From: Gemmatimonadota bacterium
Lineage (GTDB): Bacteria; Latescibacterota; UBA2968
Assembly (NCBI GenBank): GCA_002727195.1
Contig: PBWH01000005.1
Span: forward strand, 163,353-227,352
Direction: 5' to 3'
Length of the DNA stretch: 64,000 nt
Both the position numbers and the translations under genes were made by a program. Numbering within the stretch: the stretch's first letter is position 1; the number at the start of each line of letters is the position of its first letter. Below, in pieces: positions 1 to 8,471 of the stretch. The notes under the pieces were generated by a model. The model made no database searches and was not told the DNA's origin. It saw only the letters and a program-made list of their open reading frames with translations.

Positions 1-407
1 GCGTCGGGAGTCTCAACGGGGCCGGCTTCAGCAGACTTGCCGTGTCGCGTCTTCAGGATGCGGCAACGAAGTTCACCGAATGGAACCGCCTCGGGTTCAT
101 GGGTATCGGTTCTGTGATAACCGCCGTGCTCTACTACCTGCGATACCGGTTCACGGGCTTCCCCATCCACCCGATCGGCTTCACGATCTGCGGCATGGTC
201 GAGATGCAGGACAACGCCTTCAGCATCTTCCTGATGTGGGCGACCAAGAGCATCATCATGCAGCTTGGTGGGCTCACGGCCTACCGTCGCTATGCCCCGT
301 TCTTCCTGGGGATGATCATGGGTTACGTCACCGGGGTCGCTATCGGGGCAGTCAGTGACGTGTTCTTCTTCCCTGGCGAAGGTCACGAGATCCACTGCGA
401 TCCGTAG
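1..407 (+). CDS. C-terminal end of a polytopic membrane protein (DUF6785/DUF6784-like)
   Basis: The reading frame is already open at base 3, so the gene begins upstream of the window and only its last ~134 residues are seen. They hold a hydrophobic helix around a GFMGIGSVITAVLYYL stretch, a loop with FPIHPIGFTICG, and a second membrane region ending PFFLGMIMGYVTGVAIGAV. The pattern of a proline/histidine loop, a WATK segment, a GG..Y segment and a final PFFLG helix resembles the C-terminus of DUF6785/DUF6784 proteins, large membrane proteins of unknown function common in Planctomycetes- and Poribacteria-like genomes. A GTG at 42 could be read as a start, but the upstream open frame and missing N-terminus argue against it. 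The family call is from memory of the pattern. Confidence 0.6.
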   Translation, partial: VGSLNGAGFSRLAVSRLQDAATKFTEWNRLGFMGIGSVITAVLYYLRYRFTGFPIHPIGFTICGMVEMQDNAFSIFLMWATKSIIMQLGGLTAYRRYAPFFLGMIMGYVTGVAIGAVSDVFFFPGEGHEIHCDP

Positions 408-422
408 CCCAATCTCGGCCCA

Positions 423-1157
423 ATGCCTATTCGCTCATCTGTTCGGCTCGAAGAAACGATGGCGAGCATGCTGCCCCCTAGGGACAGCATGCTCTACGAT
501 GGATGGCTCCTGCGTTTCACCCGGGGTGTCAGCCGCAATCCAAACTCCGTATGGCCGCTCTACCCAGGTAGCGATCCGATCGAAGACCGGGTTCGCTTCT
601 GCGAACAGCAGTATGCTGACCGTGGTCTTGCCTGCAGCTTCCGACTCACCAAAGGTGACGACCAGGACGCGATCGCCGATATCCTCAGTCAGCGCGGTTA
701 CGTTGTCCACAATCCGAACCAGGTCCTGACAAGAACCATCTCGGAATCCGACGGTGACGTCGACTCGGTCAACATGGACACCTGGCTCGAGACCTTGAAT
801 CGCATCGATCCCGAAATGACCGACGAAGCAATCGAAATGAAACGGGGCCCGCTGTCCCGCATCACGCTTCCTGCGTGGTATGGTCTGCTGTCGCACGGAG
901 ATGAGCCCTGCACCTACGGTCGCGCTGTCCGGAAAGGCAGTCTGTTCCAGTTAGCCGAGCTGTGGACCTCACCCACCCTCCGAAACCGGGGCTTGGGAAC
1001 GCGTCTTATACATGGCCTGCTCCGGATTGGACTGGAGGCGGGTGCCACGACAGCGTTCATGCCAGTCAGCGTGACCAACGAGGGGGCGTGGCGTCTGTAT
1101 AGCCGCTTGGGATTCGAGGAGGCATACGCATTCAGGTATATGATTCGCCCGGCGTGA
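423..1157 (+). CDS. GNAT-family N-acetyltransferase
   Basis: 244 residues, starting 15 nt after the membrane-protein stop. The C-terminal third carries the GNAT acetyl-CoA site: a strand AELWTSP followed by RNRGLGTRLIHGLL (the Q/RxxGxG/A loop that holds the pyrophosphate), then NEGAWRLYSRLGF, the typical motif B helix, and a final strand AYAFRYMI. The N-terminal ~130 residues (YDGWLLRFTRG, then EQQYADRGL) look like a degenerate first GNAT-like domain, as in two-domain acetyltransferases. Function: transfer of an acetyl group from acetyl-CoA to an unidentified amine. The substrate cannot be told from sequence. An alternative ATG exists at 459. Confidence 0.85.
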   Translation: MPIRSSVRLEETMASMLPPRDSMLYDGWLLRFTRGVSRNPNSVWPLYPGSDPIEDRVRFCEQQYADRGLACSFRLTKGDDQDAIADILSQRGYVVHNPNQVLTRTISESDGDVDSVNMDTWLETLNRIDPEMTDEAIEMKRGPLSRITLPAWYGLLSHGDEPCTYGRAVRKGSLFQLAELWTSPTLRNRGLGTRLIHGLLRIGLEAGATTAFMPVSVTNEGAWRLYSRLGFEEAYAFRYMIRPA

Positions 1158-1196
1158 ACAGTCGACTGCAGTTTGTGAGGACACAGGAGGCAACCA

Positions 1197-2045
1197 ATGC
1201 CTGACAACTATGCATACGAAGCCGTCGAGGGCTGGGGTCTGGGATCGGATGGTCGTCCCTTTGGTGGTGTCGTACCCGATGTGGCGGTCAATTCGAGCGA
1301 CACAGTCTACATCACCCGCCGAGAGCCACCAGCCATCCTGGTCTACGATCGGGACGGGACTTTCCTCAGAACGCTCGCTGACGAGATCCTCACGAACCCG
1401 CACAACATCTGGATCGACTCGGACGACCAGATCTACGTCGCCGACACGGATGACCATACGGTCCGCAAGTTCAACACGGCCGGTACACTGATCCAGACGT
1501 GGGGTACACAGAACGAGACCGGTCAACCAGGAGATCCATTCAACCGTCCAACCAAAGCCATGGCCCCCCCGACCGGGCATCTCTTCGTCTCTGATGGATA
1601 CGGTCAGCATCGGATCCACCGCTTTTCGCCCGACGGCGATCACGAGCTCTCCTGGGGAGAGGAGGGTACCGGACCCAGTCAGTTCGCGCTCCCGCACGAC
1701 CTGTGGGTCGACTCACGTGATCGCGTGCTGGTCACCGACCGGGAAAATCATCGTATCCAGCTCTTCGATCTAGACGGCCAATTCCTGGAGGAGTGGAGAA
1801 ACGTCGAATCGCCAAACAACATCCACATCACGGAGGACGATCTCCTCTACCTCGCTGAAGCACCTCGCCGCGTCAGTATTTTCGACCTCGATGGCAACCT
1901 CCTTCACCGGTGGGGCGAAAAAGGAGATGGGGCGGGTCAGTATGTCGACTATCCGCACGGGATCTGCGTGGATTCGCGGGGAGACATCTACGTCACCGAA
2001 GTCCCCTTTCAGCCCGACCGTCTCCAGAAGTTTGCCCGCATCTAA
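1197..2045 (+). CDS. NHL-repeat beta-propeller protein (peptidyl-alpha-hydroxyglycine lyase-like)
   Basis: 282 residues with a good ribosome site (AGGAGG about 7 nt before the ATG). The protein is built of repeated units of about 45 residues with the NHL pattern: DSDDQIYVADTDDHTVRKF, then GHLFVSDGYGQHRIHRFSP, DSRDRVLVTDRENHRIQLF and DSRGDIYVTEV. This predicts a six-bladed propeller. The family includes peptidyl-alpha-hydroxyglycine alpha-amidating lyase and many bacterial homologues of unknown substrate. No signal peptide is visible, so it is probably cytoplasmic. It follows the acetyltransferase by 39 nt and may be cotranscribed with it. Confidence 0.85.
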   Translation: MPDNYAYEAVEGWGLGSDGRPFGGVVPDVAVNSSDTVYITRREPPAILVYDRDGTFLRTLADEILTNPHNIWIDSDDQIYVADTDDHTVRKFNTAGTLIQTWGTQNETGQPGDPFNRPTKAMAPPTGHLFVSDGYGQHRIHRFSPDGDHELSWGEEGTGPSQFALPHDLWVDSRDRVLVTDRENHRIQLFDLDGQFLEEWRNVESPNNIHITEDDLLYLAEAPRRVSIFDLDGNLLHRWGEKGDGAGQYVDYPHGICVDSRGDIYVTEVPFQPDRLQKFARI

Positions 2046-2082
2046 CACAACGCCATTGTGCAATTGGTTCCCGTCCAAACCT

Positions 2083-2125
2083 TTCATCCCGCCTGCCTTG
2101 CCGTAGCCTTGGCGAAGGAAGGAGT
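2083..2125. repeat. Dispersed hairpin-like repeat, family A (copy 1)
   Basis: An imperfect inverted repeat (CCTGCCTTGCCG ... GGCGAAGGAAGG) preceded by TTCATCCC, lying between the NHL gene and the hydrolase. A near-identical element, including the TTCATCCC lead, sits at 40166-40207, and a shorter relative with the core TAGCCTTGGCGAAGGAGG lies at 33311-33334. All three copies are intergenic. Confidence 0.7.
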
Positions 2126-2185
2126 GCCCGGAGCGGCGTTCTGCGCGGTGGAGGGTGTATCGAGGAACAGTCGTAGACCTACAGA

Positions 2186-3184
2186 ATGCATCAACAAATT
2201 CCTGAGATCAGCGTGACTCCGATCGTACCAAGCAACATCCAGCCGGCGTTTCCGGTCGACGTTTCTGATGGGGACGTGCGTTCGCAGATGATCGAACTGC
2301 TGGGACTTGTAGGTATACCCGTGGAGGTGGCGTTCGAAGAATCGGCTTCGACGGATTCGGACGACTTCTCCTTCACAGACCTGTCATACGTCAACTCGTT
2401 GGACGAACGCGTCTCCTCCATCCTCATCGAGCCGATCGGATATACCCAGCCTCTCCCGGGTGTTGTGTGTGTGTCGGGCACCAGCGGCTCAGCAGAGCGA
2501 GTGATGGATCCTGATTACCGCCTCTCCGATCCAGGTCCGCTGATTGGATGGGGGCGTGAGCTTGCCAGGCGGGGATTCGTTACGCTGGCGATATCGGCGA
2601 AGGGCACGGAGGGTCGTCGCAAATCGCCGGAGACTTGGGCGCTTGAACAGAAGCACCTGTCGCCCTATGGACGCACGCAGATGGGAGTACTGGTCGAGGA
2701 AACGTTGCTGGCCGCCCGTATTCTGGCGTCGAGAGAGGCGGTCGCCGAGGAGCGGATTGGCCTGACGGGCATGTCGCTGGGCGGCAACGCGACCTGGTAT
2801 GCGATGGCCTGTGCTCCCTGGATTGCAGCCGGTGTGGCGGTCTGCGGGGGCGTCGGCAGCCTGGCGAGCCTGATCCACGAGGGGGACCCAGAGCGGCACA
2901 GCGCTTACTACTATATCCCCGGCATGCTGCGGTACTTCGATCACGCGAGGGTCGTCGGCACGTGCATGCCGCCCCGTCCTTTCCTGATGGTGTTACCGAC
3001 CAAAGACGAGGACATGCCGAAAAAGGGCGTCGACAGCCTCATCCCCGTTGTCAATGAGGCCTACGCACAATCGGGACATCCCGAATGCTTCGAGGTATAT
3101 CAGCCAGGCGGTAACCATCGTTTCCTACCCAAATACTTCGAGCGAATGGTGGACTGGTTCGACAGACACCTGGCCGCCAGTTGA
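2186..3184 (+). CDS. Alpha/beta hydrolase (dienelactone hydrolase / acetyl-xylan-esterase-like)
   Basis: 332 residues. The nucleophile elbow is G-M-S197-L-G-G, preceded by a strand ERIGLT. The likely catalytic histidine is His311 in PGGNHRFLPKYF, and an acidic residue in LPTKDEDMP could complete the triad. A GVVCVSG segment near residue 95 would form the oxyanion strand (VVxxHG type). The fold resembles dienelactone-hydrolase or acetyl-xylan-esterase relatives that cut small esters. There is no signal peptide, so an intracellular esterase is likely. The gene sits 140 nt after the NHL gene, separated from it by a small dispersed hairpin repeat. The substrate is unknown. Confidence 0.8.
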   Translation: MHQQIPEISVTPIVPSNIQPAFPVDVSDGDVRSQMIELLGLVGIPVEVAFEESASTDSDDFSFTDLSYVNSLDERVSSILIEPIGYTQPLPGVVCVSGTSGSAERVMDPDYRLSDPGPLIGWGRELARRGFVTLAISAKGTEGRRKSPETWALEQKHLSPYGRTQMGVLVEETLLAARILASREAVAEERIGLTGMSLGGNATWYAMACAPWIAAGVAVCGGVGSLASLIHEGDPERHSAYYYIPGMLRYFDHARVVGTCMPPRPFLMVLPTKDEDMPKKGVDSLIPVVNEAYAQSGHPECFEVYQPGGNHRFLPKYFERMVDWFDRHLAAS

Positions 3185-3278
3185 AGGGCCGTGAGGATTC
3201 TGGTGGCGGTCTGCTAAATCGGAACCATACTGTTGAAAACGACTGATGAACGAATAGACCAGGATACAGGAGGACCAA

Positions 3279-4292
3279 ATGTATATCGGCACGCAGGGTA
3301 GCTTTCCGGAAGATCACGACCTTCAGACACTCGCACAGCTCGGTGTCAACAACATCGACACGACACCGTCGGAGCCCAAATCCGAGTGGACCGTCGACCT
3401 GATCAGTCAGTATCGGGAACGGTGCGCGAAGTTCGGGATCAACATGGAAATGATGCATGTTGTTAGCTCCGGAAACGCGCTTCGGGACAAACAGACCGGC
3501 GCGATCTTCCTCAAGCCAAGCGATGAACGCGAGCGCCAGCTGGATCTAGTGTGCGACATCATCCGGGCGTCCGGACAGGCGGGTATCCGTGGCCTCAACT
3601 ACAACATCACGATCCTGGGGCACTTACGTACGGAGCGGACGGAAGGCCGCGGGGGTGCGAGCCTGTCGACCTTCGACTATGGCGAGCTGCTGGACAAAGG
3701 CACTGAGCGTGAGCCCGAAGAGACACGCTTCAGCGAGTTCCAGGACGGTGCAGCCGATGGGGACGAGATGTGGGAGCGAATCGACTACTGGCTCAAACGC
3801 GTGATCCCCGTAGCCGAAGAATACAAGGTCCAGATGGCCTGCCACCCGTCCGACCCGGGAATCGGACTGGGTACGATCTATCGTGGGGTCGATCGGGTAC
3901 TCGGCATGGCCGAAGGTTTCAAGAAGCTCATCGACACGTATGACAGCGACTACAACGGCCTCAACTTCTGTGTGGGATGTATGTCGGAGCAGTGCGAGAC
4001 ACCGGCTCAGGAGATTCACGACATCATACGTTACTTTGGCGAGCGAAAGCGGATCTTCAACATCCATTACCGGAACATCAAGGGTGGCCTGCGCAAGTTC
4101 ACCGAGGTCTTTCCCGACGAGGGCGACGTCAACATGATCGACGTCATGCGGACGCTCAAGGAGGTCGACTACCCTTACATGATCATGCCAGACCACGTGC
4201 CCCAGATATCGGGCCCTGAGCCACGCCGAGTCGGTTTCGCTTACACCTACGGCTACATCCACGCCGCTATGCAGGCTGCAGGCGTCAACTAA
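3279..4292 (+). CDS. Mannonate dehydratase-like TIM-barrel enzyme (UxuA family)
   Basis: 337 residues, with an AGGAGG site directly upstream (ACAGGAGGACCAAATG). Motifs match the UxuA / xylose-isomerase-like barrel: MACHPSDPGIGLGTI (metal-binding His-Pro-x-Asp-Pro), YNGLNFCVGCMSEQ (Cys at the NGLxFCxG position), FGERKRIFNIHYRN (His on a barrel strand), then MPDHVPQI and a GFAYTYGYIHA end. UxuA removes water from D-mannonate to give 2-keto-3-deoxy-gluconate in uronate breakdown. Here the usual PDHG has become PDHV, so the exact sugar acid is uncertain. A 13-bp perfect hairpin follows the stop, probably ending the transcript. Confidence 0.75.
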   Translation: MYIGTQGSFPEDHDLQTLAQLGVNNIDTTPSEPKSEWTVDLISQYRERCAKFGINMEMMHVVSSGNALRDKQTGAIFLKPSDERERQLDLVCDIIRASGQAGIRGLNYNITILGHLRTERTEGRGGASLSTFDYGELLDKGTEREPEETRFSEFQDGAADGDEMWERIDYWLKRVIPVAEEYKVQMACHPSDPGIGLGTIYRGVDRVLGMAEGFKKLIDTYDSDYNGLNFCVGCMSEQCETPAQEIHDIIRYFGERKRIFNIHYRNIKGGLRKFTEVFPDEGDVNMIDVMRTLKEVDYPYMIMPDHVPQISGPEPRRVGFAYTYGYIHAAMQAAGVN

Positions 4293-4302
4293 AACGTTTG
4301 TT

Positions 4303-4333
4303 CGAGTAGCGTCGGTGCAGCCGACGCTACTCG
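4303..4333 (+). terminator. Perfect 13-bp hairpin after the dehydratase gene
   Basis: CGAGTAGCGTCGG, five loop bases, then CCGACGCTACTCG, beginning 10 nt after the stop of the dehydratase gene. There is no clear T-run, so it may be a factor-assisted terminator, an mRNA-stabilising hairpin or a mobile repeat. Part of the same word (CGCTACTCG) recurs in the gap near 8430. Confidence 0.55.
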
Positions 4334-4445
4334 AGAACTTGCCCGGTTCTTGCCGGCTTCCTACAGAAAGCGCTGGACGGCTTCTCGATACGGCCTCCTT
4401 TCGAGGCCTACTCGAAAAGTCACAGTGCTCCACAGATCCTCCCCT

Positions 4446-5759
4446 ATGGCGCTCCCGAGCCTTCAGTACGACCGATTCTACACCACAGACGAGATCGTCA
4501 CTTTCCTCGGCGAGCTAACGGAGGCCCGTCCTGATCTGTGCCGCCTTGGAATCCTAGGCCAACCCCGTGCCGGCACAGACATCCCTTTCCTGACACTGAC
4601 CGACTTCACCCCTGAGGATGCCGCCATTCGGCCGGCGATGCTCATCCACGGCGGGATCCACGCCCACGAGCCTGCGTCTGCCCACGGTCCACTATACACA
4701 GCTCGTCGGCTGATCGAGGATCACACACACGACGGTCTCCTGACCCAGGTCGCCTTTCACATCCTTCCACGCCTCACGGTCGACGCCTCCGATTTCTGTA
4801 TCTCAACTTCCACAAGAGTCAGAAGCCGAACAGACTTTGACAATCAGGAACCGGACGTCATCTACCCTGAAGACATCGACGGGAACGGACTAATCCTCAA
4901 GATGCGGCAGTCTCATCCGGACGGCTACTACGTCACCGATCCTCAAGACCCTCGACTCCTCATCCGCCGCCAGCCGGAATCACCCCCACCCTACTACCGC
5001 ACCTTCCCGGAGGGCCTCATCCACGATTGGAGCGGAACCGACGCAGTTCGACGGGCCGGTTGGGACAGCTTCTACCCGGACCAGCCGGAACTGGCTGGAG
5101 GTCGGAACTACGACTGGAACCGCAACTGGCCGCACAACTGGCGAGCAGATCAGGTCGGCGCTGGTGAGCATCCCCTGAGCGAACCGGAGGTCCAGCTAGT
5201 CCACGACCATCTGGTCGAGCATCTGGAGATATCCGTCGTACTGGGATACCACACCGGCAAGGCATCTGTCATCCGGCCTCCCGCCAGCGGGTCTCGCTCA
5301 GATCTGGACCCGGAAGACGATCGTGTCCTTCAGGAGCTGGCCGAACTCGGCGCCTCTCTCACCGGAACACCGATCCTGTCGCTCGTCGGCCCTGGGAACC
5401 GAGGCAAAGGGGGACACGCACTGGACACGCTCCACTACCGCCTGAAGCGGCTTGCCTTCGAAATCGAGCTGGGGACCGTCCTGAACGATGCAGGCCTGTC
5501 ACCGGATGAAGAGCTGACGCTCGATCGACCGGGGGAGGAGGACTGGATGCGCCGACTGTTGAGATGGTGGGACGCTCGCGGCCAGGACTTCCCCCTCTGC
5601 GAGCCGTGGACGCCCTGGACGCACCCTCAACTCGGGGAGGTCGAACTGGGGGGACTCCACGACACCACGTTGGACAACCCGCTGGTTTCAGGCCTCGAAA
5701 CGACGCTCGAGGGCAGACACCAGTTCACGCTCGAGCTGGCACAGCGTCACTGTCGGTAG
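4446..5759 (+). CDS. M14-family zinc carboxypeptidase
   Basis: 437 residues from the ATG at 4446. The frame is open for another 32 codons upstream, but that stretch lacks family character. Zinc ligands are visible as His72-x-x-Glu75 (IHGGIHAHEP) and His269 (LGYHTG). RNYDWNRNWP supplies the substrate-binding Asn/Arg pair, and FEIELGT near residue 340 supplies the catalytic glutamate. The enzyme should remove C-terminal residues from peptides or act on related amides. No secretion signal is apparent, which is unusual for digestive M14 enzymes but usual for intracellular relatives. It precedes a sulfatase and an aspartoacylase-like gene on the same strand. Confidence 0.85.
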   Translation: MALPSLQYDRFYTTDEIVTFLGELTEARPDLCRLGILGQPRAGTDIPFLTLTDFTPEDAAIRPAMLIHGGIHAHEPASAHGPLYTARRLIEDHTHDGLLTQVAFHILPRLTVDASDFCISTSTRVRSRTDFDNQEPDVIYPEDIDGNGLILKMRQSHPDGYYVTDPQDPRLLIRRQPESPPPYYRTFPEGLIHDWSGTDAVRRAGWDSFYPDQPELAGGRNYDWNRNWPHNWRADQVGAGEHPLSEPEVQLVHDHLVEHLEISVVLGYHTGKASVIRPPASGSRSDLDPEDDRVLQELAELGASLTGTPILSLVGPGNRGKGGHALDTLHYRLKRLAFEIELGTVLNDAGLSPDEELTLDRPGEEDWMRRLLRWWDARGQDFPLCEPWTPWTHPQLGEVELGGLHDTTLDNPLVSGLETTLEGRHQFTLELAQRHCR

Positions 5760-5854
5760 CATAATTCGCCGATGGTGCGGCCCATCCGGATGGGCTTGAC
5801 CGTCGTCCGTCCATGGTTCTTCATAACGACCAACCATAACACTGAGAGGCTGCC

Positions 5855-7312
5855 GTGCCCGAAGACTCCTCGACCCGTCCCAACCTGCTCTACATCCACT
5901 CCGACCAACACAGCCCGTTTGTCCTGGGCTGCGAGGGCGACCCGTTGGTCCAGACACCGAACCTCGACGGTCTCGCGGCACGTGGCGTTCGGTGCACGAA
6001 CGTCTACTGCCCATCACCGGTCTGTGTGCCCTCTCGTATGTCGATGCTCGCCGGACGCTATCCGGCCGACATCGAGGTCTGGACGAATAACCAGATCATG
6101 GACTCGAGTATACCGACGCTCGCTCACGCGATGGGAGCGGCGGGCTACGATCCTGTCCTGATCGGCCGGATGCACGCCTTGGGCCCCAACCAGTTGCACG
6201 GATACGCGGACCGACCTGTCGGCGATCACGGATCGAACTGGGGCGGATCAGGACTCGCACCGAGCAATCTGCGCAAGAGCCTGGAGGAAGCCGGTCCCGG
6301 TCAGGCCGCCTATCAGGTTCACGACGAAGACGTTACCGCGGCAACCGTCAACTTCCTGGACAAGCTCGGGGTCCGCAAACGCGCAGGCTTGGATTCTGAG
6401 CCATTCAGTCTGTCCGTCGGCTTTATGCTGCCCCACCACCCGTATCTCGCTCGCCGTGAAATCTACCAGCAGTATCGAGAGTCGATCTCTATGCCCCGTG
6501 TGCGTGAGGCATTCGACGACGACCTCCATCCCTTCCTTCAGTGGTGGCGTCGGCACGGAAACCTGGACGAAACCTTGCCGGATGAATGGATCCTGAGAGG
6601 ACGAGCCGCCTACTGGGCGCTGACGGACGAGATGGACCAGATGATCGGCAAGATCCTTCGAGCACTCGAAGAGAACGGTCTCGCCGGGGACACTCTCATC
6701 GTCTACAGCTCCGACCACGGCGAACACGCGGGCGACCACGATCTGTGGATGAAGCGAACCTTCTACGAGGAGTCCGCTCGTGTTCCCACGATCGTCTCAT
6801 GGCCCGGCGTTCTGCGTGAGGGAACCGTGTGCGATCGCGTGATGAGCGCTCTCGACCTCGGCGCGACGATGCTGGACGCGATCGATGCGCCAGCCATTCC
6901 CGGATCACCCGGCCGGTCTGCCCTTCCTTTGCTAAAGGGCGATTGCCAGGATTGGGAGGACGTGGCCTTCTCGGAATACTCGCTCTACGAGGGAGCCGTT
7001 CAGCGGATGATCCGACAGGATGAATGGAAGCTCATCTACTATCACGAACAGCCCCCGCAGCTCTACAACCTGAATGAAGACCCACTGGAGGAAACGGATC
7101 GCGCTTCCGACCCCGCGTGCAGGCAGGTGGTCAGCGATCTGACGGCTCGCGTACTGGATGGCTGGGATCCCGACCACGTCGCTCGTCGCGTTCAGGAGCG
7201 CCGTGCCGAGATGGATGTCATCGTCCAGTGGGCGGCCGAGACCAACCCACCAGATACGCACCGATGGAATCGTACCCCCGACATGCAGTGGTCGGATACT
7301 CTCAGACGCTGA
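5855..7312 (+). CDS. Type I sulfatase (arylsulfatase / choline-sulfatase-like)
   Basis: 485 residues from a GTG start with GAGAGG upstream. The formylglycine motif C57-V-P-S-R61 is intact (CPSPVCVPSRMSMLAGRYP), so the active-site cysteine can be matured. Metal ligands appear as D17-Q18 (SDQH) and D287-H288 (SSDHGEH), and LPHHPY carries another expected active-site segment. The C-terminal part (EYSLYEGAVQRMIRQDEWKL, then YNLNEDPLEETD) matches intracellular choline-sulfatase-like enzymes. It should release sulfate from an organic sulfate ester. No signal peptide is seen. The next gene starts 4 nt after its stop, indicating cotranscription. Maturation would need a separate formylglycine-generating enzyme, not seen here. 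Confidence 0.92.
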   Translation: MPEDSSTRPNLLYIHSDQHSPFVLGCEGDPLVQTPNLDGLAARGVRCTNVYCPSPVCVPSRMSMLAGRYPADIEVWTNNQIMDSSIPTLAHAMGAAGYDPVLIGRMHALGPNQLHGYADRPVGDHGSNWGGSGLAPSNLRKSLEEAGPGQAAYQVHDEDVTAATVNFLDKLGVRKRAGLDSEPFSLSVGFMLPHHPYLARREIYQQYRESISMPRVREAFDDDLHPFLQWWRRHGNLDETLPDEWILRGRAAYWALTDEMDQMIGKILRALEENGLAGDTLIVYSSDHGEHAGDHDLWMKRTFYEESARVPTIVSWPGVLREGTVCDRVMSALDLGATMLDAIDAPAIPGSPGRSALPLLKGDCQDWEDVAFSEYSLYEGAVQRMIRQDEWKLIYYHEQPPQLYNLNEDPLEETDRASDPACRQVVSDLTARVLDGWDPDHVARRVQERRAEMDVIVQWAAETNPPDTHRWNRTPDMQWSDTLRR

Positions 7313-7316
7313 GCAC

Positions 7317-8294
7317 ATGAACAGCCTCGACGTTACCCAGATTCCACGTGGAGAGAAGCAGACCGGCTGGCTGGACGTTGCACCCAGGCCGGAAGGCAGT
7401 CTCTGGCGCCTACCCTATCTGTTTGTCGCTGGAGAATCCGACGGTCCCACGTTAGTGGTGACCGCTGGCGTTCACGGGGACGAGTATGAAGGCATCGAGG
7501 CGATTCCTCGCATCCACCGGTCGACCCAACCTGCCGATCTGTCCGGCACGCTGGTCATGGTGCCCGTGTGCAATGTCCCCGCATTCGAGGCTATCACACG
7601 GAACAGCCCCATAGACGGCTTGAACCTTGCGCGCGTCTTCCCCGGTGATGCGAGCGGCAGTATTACCCAGCGCATCGCAGACGTCATTGCCACGAATCTC
7701 CTCCCCCACGCCGACTACTACATCGACCTCCACAGCGGGGGCCTGATGTATGACATCCCGACCCTCGCCGGATACATCCACGATGACAGCGAAATCGGTC
7801 GACGCTCACGCGCCGGGGCAGAGGCATTCGGCGCACCCGTCCTGTGGGGCCACCCACTTCCGCTCGCACCGGGCCGTACGATCAGTTCAGCGGCGGAGCA
7901 AGGGGTGCCTTGCCTCTACACGGAAGCTACAGGCGGCGGATACGCCCGAGAAGAGGATGTTATCTCCTTTGAACAGGGCGTGAACAACATCATGAAGTGG
8001 ATGGATATGCTGGAGGGGTCGGCCCCGTCATCGCAGCCGGCGCATCATCTGGTCGGAAACGGCAACATCGATCAGGCGATCCTAGCGCCGTCGGCGGGCA
8101 TGTTCAGGCCTGAGGTTCAGTTGCTCGAGGAGGTATCCGAGGGTCAGCTGCTCGGAACCATCCAAGATCTCTTCGGGGAAATGGTCGACGAGATTCGCGC
8201 GACGGCTTCTGGTGTGGTCATCATGCTGCGCCGCTTCCACCGGGTTCGCGTTGGCGACGGCCTCGCCCACATCACTCAGCGCTTAGCCGGGTAG
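7317..8294 (+). CDS. Succinylglutamate desuccinylase / aspartoacylase family metallohydrolase
   Basis: 325 residues from the ATG at 7317, only 4 nt after the sulfatase stop (an upstream in-frame extension lies inside the sulfatase). Zinc ligands are His53 and Glu56 in TAGVHGDEYEG and His139 in YIDLHSGG. NLARVFPG carries the Asn-Arg pair that binds the acyl-amino-acid carboxylate, and TEATGGG near residue 205 carries the catalytic glutamate. The C-terminal beta region (GMFRPEVQLLEEVSEGQLLG) is the lipoyl-like barrel found in ectoine-degradation (DoeB) and related deacylases. The enzyme should hydrolyse an N-acyl amino acid or similar amide. Coupling with the sulfatase suggests one shared pathway. 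Confidence 0.85.
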   Translation: MNSLDVTQIPRGEKQTGWLDVAPRPEGSLWRLPYLFVAGESDGPTLVVTAGVHGDEYEGIEAIPRIHRSTQPADLSGTLVMVPVCNVPAFEAITRNSPIDGLNLARVFPGDASGSITQRIADVIATNLLPHADYYIDLHSGGLMYDIPTLAGYIHDDSEIGRRSRAGAEAFGAPVLWGHPLPLAPGRTISSAAEQGVPCLYTEATGGGYAREEDVISFEQGVNNIMKWMDMLEGSAPSSQPAHHLVGNGNIDQAILAPSAGMFRPEVQLLEEVSEGQLLGTIQDLFGEMVDEIRATASGVVIMLRRFHRVRVGDGLAHITQRLAG

Positions 8295-8471
8295 TTCACT
8301 AACGAGGCCCGGCCTCGAAACCACAAAGCGTGGCGAAGGCCTACTCCAGACCTGTCCCGCACTTGCTTCGGGAATCCGGAATAAGGCTATCGGATATACC
8401 GGGTGATCGATACGCGTCGGCTTCGCCGCCGCTACTCGAACACACGGTGCGTCAGACCTGAACAAGGCGGG
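8295..8471. other. Convergent intergenic gap with short inverted repeats
   Basis: Between the metallohydrolase (+) and PhyH (-). It contains a short palindrome (CGAGGCC-C-GGCCTCG) and a segment (GCGTCGGCTTCGCCGCCGCTACTCG) that shares its last bases with the hairpin at 4303-4333. No coding potential is apparent. Confidence 0.4.

Noticed and set aside
435..896. Long minus-strand frame inside the GNAT gene
   Set aside because: It lies opposite a clear GNAT domain and has no family features. High GC content produces many such antisense frames here.
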